A program made the translations under genes and the position numbers. The notes under the pieces were generated by a model that did no database searches, was not told the DNA's origin, and was given only the letters and a program-made list of their open reading frames with translations. Of a stretch of DNA of 64,000 nt, positions 59,453 to 64,000 are shown one piece after another (position 1 is the first letter of the stretch; each line of letters opens with the position of its first letter). Source of the stretch: Prunus persica (Eukaryota; Streptophyta; Magnoliopsida; Rosales; Rosaceae). The stretch covers positions 3,213,541-3,277,540 of the forward strand of contig NC_034014.1 in the NCBI RefSeq assembly GCF_000346465.2, read 5' to 3'.

Positions 59453-62400
59453 TTATAGTATCTGTTGGTCATCCAAAGAATTAATTCCTAAGCATAAGAT
59501 AAACACCAAAGACAAAAGGTTTGGTTGGCACATACCTACAATACAAAGATAAATTGAGTGTTTATGACTCAAGAAAAAACACTATGCATGTTAGAGTAAA
59601 AATTAATTGGAATAATATGATCATTATCAACCCTTTTTTACTGGTTCCTCCTCTCTTCCAATGTCTGGTCAAGTTAAAGTGTTGCAGAAAAAAGTGGCAA
59701 TGGTGGATAATGGTCTTGAGTAACAGATTAATAAATTCAAGTTCGAATTTTTATGGCACTTCGGCAGTGTGTGTGTGTGTGAGAAAACTCCCCTTTTCCT
59801 TCCTCATTTTGGCAACAAAATAAAAGAGTTGCACAAAAGTTATTCATGTGGATGTGGTTAAAGAAGCCATAGTTTGAGACATCAATTTGTACACTATATC
59901 CAAATTAAACATCTTAATGAATAAGTAATACCAAATTGAATTTTAGATCCTGACGCACCAACCAACATAACCAGTCCATATGGACACTTGTGAAATTGTG
60001 TTAAGAATTTGGGCTCATCAGGAAATATATGGGCCTCTTTCTTGAAAATATCACTTGAGCCTGAAAAGGATGCATTGGACACACTTTGCCTTAAATATTG
60101 GTGAGCCTGTATAAATTTGAATGGAATATGTGGCGATTTGATAATCACACCAAAAAATATTTGAATGGAATACTAATTACTTTAAATTCATCTAAAACAA
60201 TGTCGGTTTGGATCGTATTTCTCCTATAATTAATGGGTTCTTATTGTTTTTTTTTTTTCATCCCAAAGTTAAAAGAAGGGAAAGGGAAAACTCTCGCATA
60301 CGGGTATCATCTTGAATCCAAGACAACTTAAAAGCACACCTAAAACATGGGCCAATCCAACTAACACCCATTAATAATTAATCGGTTCATTTTCATATAA
60401 TTATTTCTGCTTCCCCAGGAGGCTAGTTAAGAAGCAACAACAATACTCTGAACCACATACCTGACCTGAAAATTATTTTGTGCAGACAAACCCTTACCTG
60501 CTAGTACGGTGATATTAATGGAACTTTGAAATTTTGAGACAGAGGAAATTAATTAAATTTGTCATTCAATTCAAAAGCTACTCATTCAGCTAACTTTCCT
60601 TGAACACTATATAATATATAAAGAGTCACCCAGAAAAAGGTAACAAATATATAAATTTCCATTCCCACCAAATTAAAATGATGAGAAAAGTGTGAGCACA
60701 ATACACAATTAATTCCCACCAATTAACTTGAACCGCATGCTGAAAAATACATTTTAAAAAAAATTAGGAAAATGCTGGGCCCATATGATCTTTTATATGG
60801 CTGCTAAAAAGGTGAATTTGCGAAACTGACAACTGATAATGAAGCTGATTGAAATATCTTTCCATTTGTCTAAATTCATTGTAACGTTGGATTTATCATT
60901 CTGAGTTTTTATTTTTGATATTAAATGTGAAGACAATATAACAGTCTGTGATTGATTCGTACATTCTGCTATCTCATTCTATGGAACTCTTGTGGCTAGA
61001 TGAGCCTCTCATCTCGAAAGACTATTGTATAACCAAGAAAATTCTCTAACCACAAATACAAGACAAGTACAATCAAGAATTATTTCATACACACAAAAAC
61101 ATTATTAAAAAAGAAAAATGAAAATGTGAATATTATATAATAAAAAATATGAATAAATGAAAATGAATGATGCACCCAAGTAGTTAGGTTTTTTTTAACA
61201 TGTACGTTGACCGTTAGTCGTGCGTTGTTGCTGTTGTTGTTTGATACTGGTGGAAATTAAAGCTGATTACTGGTCTGAAAATGACAAAGATATAGCAAGT
61301 ATACATCATCCACATGTCACTCAAACGTATGCTGTGCTGTTGGGCAAAGAATGAGGCAAAAGTCTCTGTTATACAGCGTGCAAGACATGGCAAATGAAAA
61401 ATGTTAAATTTGAATTTCACGGAATAATTTGATATTCGATTTGAACAATTTTCTTCTTTCGCATCTTATCATTTTACGGTCGCATAGTGATTTAACATAT
61501 AGCGGTTGGGTGATGCTATAAATCCTCACTGCTGATGAGTCACAAGAGAATGAGAAATTGAAGTATTGGAAACTTCTATCAACCTCAACAATTCCTGGAA
61601 ACAGGAAAATATTCAAATATGATCAACGGATGATGTGGACTTCAATTGGAATTCCCAACGAGACCAAGAGGAAAATATAATCAACTGAGAATGTGTTGGA
61701 TTCCCATCCCACAACCCGTAGACGGACCCCACTGCAGGAGGGGTTAGCTTTAGTTATGGCGCTGAAGTTGCTTTGTCTGCAGCAAGAAGAAGACCATGTG
61801 CCTGATCTGATTGCCCGTTACGCTACATTTACTTCCTTACAGCACACGGAAGACAAAGTAAATAATCATCAAGCCCAGTTATATACTTCAACGTTTGTGA
61901 ATTATATGACATATATATGTGTTTTGCCAAAATTATGTATGTTTATAAATTTTATTTTGATTTGAATCTAATTTAGTTCTGGACTATTACTTGTACCCAC
62001 GTCAACATATGTTATATCATTAATCATGAGATATCATTCAATCTCTTATTATATATAGAATATCGAGTTTAGTTAGATACACCACGTCCACGTTGATAAT
62101 ATTTTTGTCAACTTTTTTATTTTACATGGAAAAAGTAATTCCGTGTAGTGGAGGGTTCTATTTATTTCTAATTGTATGAGCTCTTCTTGAGTAAGCATGA
62201 GCTAGCTTTGCATCATTTCGGGTTTACATGAGGACAGAGATAAGTGCCGTGCATCTTTCTTGCTCGTGTGGTTACTGCATTTCTGGTAGGACCCAACAAC
62301 AAACTGAGTTTACCCTAACCCTATGTGATATGCATGATATATGTCGGGTTCAAATTCAAAAGTTTATTTTGCTATTTAAAAGGCATGGGCTTGCATGTGA

Positions 62401-62629
62401 GATTTGGAACACGGCCTGAGGACACTTGGTGTTTCGTGTGCATATGTGATATGTATTTTGATTTTTTATATAATATAAGTGATATTGAAAATGGGATAAT
62501 CGAACTTAGGACTTTGGTCTTCCAATCAATCAATTTACATTTTTTCAAACCAAAAAAAAAAAAAAAAAACCAATCCATTTACATGTGCAATTTTTTTTTT
62601 ATAACTTCAATAAAATTATATGTGCAAAA
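58075..62629. other. Intergenic DNA
   Basis: Long AT-rich stretch. Holds a (GA)n run at 59410-59448. No gene, tRNA or well-defined element recognised; the open frames present lack family features. Confidence 0.5.
59410..59448. repeat. (GA)n microsatellite
   Basis: About 39 bp of GA. Confidence 0.9.
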
Positions 62630-62749
62630 CATGCAAGAAGCTTATAGTTCAAGTGATTAAGAGCATTTATCTTGTATCCGATGTCCTAAATTTGACCATA
62701 TCCTCTTCCGTTATCGCTTATATAAAAATATAAATAAAAAAAAAAAACT
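62630..62749 (+). repeat. tRNA-derived SINE
   Basis: A-box region TAGTTCAAGTGATTAAGAGC, degenerate B box (AATTTGACCATATCC) and tail TTATCGCTTATATAAAAAT plus A run. Shares the tail with the SINE at 6697-6816. Confidence 0.6.
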
Positions 62750-63815
62750 ATGCAAAGCATGTTTTTCCACATTAGTCAACAACAGTGACTTGTGTAAGAA
62801 TTACTAATTATTTTTGAATTAAACGTTCCGAATTTGGAGTAAATAAATACAATAATTAACACCCCCTGCAAATCAGGAACGTCAGAGCAAAGATTTTTTT
62901 TTTTGGTCGTAAACGTCAAAACAAATATTTTTTTTCCTTGTGAGAAGCTTTAGTACGTAACTTAATTAGTTGATCTATAAGATTATGATGATTTACCCAT
63001 ACATTAATCTGAAAGCTATTGATTCGACATTAATTATCCATATATAATCTTGTCTTTCCGTTTGGAAATTCACATATAGTCATGTCATTGTTTGGGTCAA
63101 AGGTGAAATAAATACAGCACGATTTTTTACATTGGCAGCCAAATTATTCACTCTTATTCAAATACATGCTGCAACTGCATGTCATATTGTCTTTGATTTT
63201 GTGTTGCTTTAAGTGGAAATATATTGCATGAGTTTGATGTCGTCGATGGATCTCTCCGTAATTGTGTGTAGTGATTTTGACTTTTTTGTGAGTAATTGTA
63301 GTGGCACTTGTGGCCTTTATAGTTGTATTGCCCTTGTAGAGTAATTTATAAGGGTAGCCTCGATGTCGTTTGATAGAAAAAAGATAAAGAAGTTTTTATT
63401 TTCATTTTAAAACCAAGCCCTCTAGCCTATTATGTTGGAAAGTTCTTGTTATTTAGAACTATTGATTATGTAAATTTTCTCAGGATAATACTAGAGTAAA
63501 GCAATTTTGTCCATAATTTAGAAATTAAACGACATTACTGGTAAAATTATATGGGAAAATGGATATGATGCTACAAAACTTCTTAATAATAATACATGTG
63601 TAACAAACAACAAAGGTTGGTCATGAGCTAGCTACTACCTAAAGAGCTAGATCAACATCTAACTACCTCCTATACTGTAATTGCTTCTCTTTTCTTTTGT
63701 TTTGTCTTCCTTTTTGGGATGCAATAAATACCAACATGGCCAGTTTGTCATCCCTGTACACCAGCCATTAATGTTTCTAAAAAAAAAATTAAAAAAAAAT
63801 AATAATAAACAGATT
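62750..63815. other. Intergenic DNA and 3' flank of the gene at the right edge
   Basis: Nothing coding recognised; A-rich runs near 63780-63800. Confidence 0.45.
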
Positions 63816-63998
63816 CTATGATTTTTGGGAGTAGAATTTTCGTGTTCGTGCAAAAAGCACTAAAGCTAGGCCAGTCCCAAGAAAGCAAAGAGAACCCCAG
63901 ATGACGAAGTGCTTCTGTAGCAAGCCATTCCCATGCACCTCCCATCTTCTTGATTTCCTTCCTTGCGGTAACATAGCGGACAGTAGCCAAAACCAAAG
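63816..63998 (-). CDS. Last exon (partial) of an unidentified membrane protein
   Basis: On the minus strand one frame stays open from the window edge to TAG at 63816-63818, about 60 codons. It has a hydrophobic helix HFVIWGSLCFLGTGLALVLF followed by a positive tail ARTRKFYSQKS, the typical end of a multi-pass or tail-anchored membrane protein with a cytosolic C-terminus. Upstream is a basic stretch QGRKSRRWE. A second frame on the same strand is also open but less protein-like. The family is not recognised. The gene would continue beyond 64000; whether an intron lies within these 183 bp cannot be told. Confidence 0.4.
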   Translation of the reverse strand, partial: LWFWLLSAMLPQGRKSRRWEVHGNGLLQKHFVIWGSLCFLGTGLALVLFARTRKFYSQKS

Positions 63999-64000
63999 GA

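Noticed and set aside
61693..61965. 90-codon frame on the + strand
   Set aside because: No family features, no splice context or neighbouring coding; probably chance.

Overview
This is a plant nuclear genome window from a eudicot. The evidence is a large class III peroxidase gene family, a plastid-import gene (TIC110) with 14 exons, GT-AG introns throughout, AT-rich intergenic DNA and dense plant transposons (Ty1/copia, Ty3/gypsy Tat type, a TRIM, hAT, MULE, CACTA-type MITE, Helitron, tRNA-derived SINEs). The repeat types would suit a woody rosid such as Rosaceae, but that is inference. No prokaryotic, organellar, CRISPR or viral features were seen.

Layout. 0-3.7 kb: 3' ends of two LTR retrotransposons (a Ty1/copia and a Tat-like Ty3/gypsy carrying an antisense ORF). 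4.0-36.7 kb: a seven-member class III peroxidase cluster. P1 (4.0-7.1 kb, -), P2 (11.4-12.9 kb, -, pseudogene), P3 (19.3-20.5 kb, -), P4 (24.1-26.6 kb, +), P5 (28.9-31.2 kb, +), P6 (32.0-33.6 kb, +) and P7 (35.1-36.7 kb, -). The outer genes P1 and P7 keep the ancestral four-exon structure. P2-P6 share loss of the third intron and a 195-bp second exon. P4, P5 and P6 lie in three head-to-tail duplicated segments whose junctions can be read at 26919 and 31576. P2 is dead: two frameshifts, deletions, a 364-bp TRIM in its last exon, and a 5'-truncated copia where its promoter should be.

38.9-44.4 kb: complete TIC110 (-, 14 exons, 1005 aa), the large inner-envelope component of the chloroplast import machinery. 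44.5-47.6 kb: AT-rich duplicated repeat DNA with a MITE and a small Helitron. 47.8-50.5 kb: complete TruA-type pseudouridine synthase gene (+, 7 exons, 515 aa) with a likely organelle presequence. 50.9 kb: a short fragment resembling the BOP1/ERB1 C-terminus. 53.1-54.3 kb: a SCREAM-like HLH protein gene without a basic region (-, 4 exons, 159 aa). 56.1-57.7 kb: a non-autonomous Mutator-like element with 9-bp target duplications. 58-63.8 kb: no gene found. 63.8-64.0 kb: apparent last exon of an unidentified membrane protein running off the window.

The peroxidases are predicted secreted haem enzymes acting on apoplastic phenolics and H2O2. The other genes are unrelated single-copy neighbours. 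I did not find a convincing new biological system. The best material is evolutionary: a young peroxidase triplication with a 631-bp identical tract suggestive of gene conversion, presence/absence of transposons between duplicate segments, intron loss shared by part of the cluster, a probable GC-AG intron, and an antisense ORF in a gypsy element. Exon boundaries were placed by hand from splice signals and frame; all homology calls are from recognition, not from a search.
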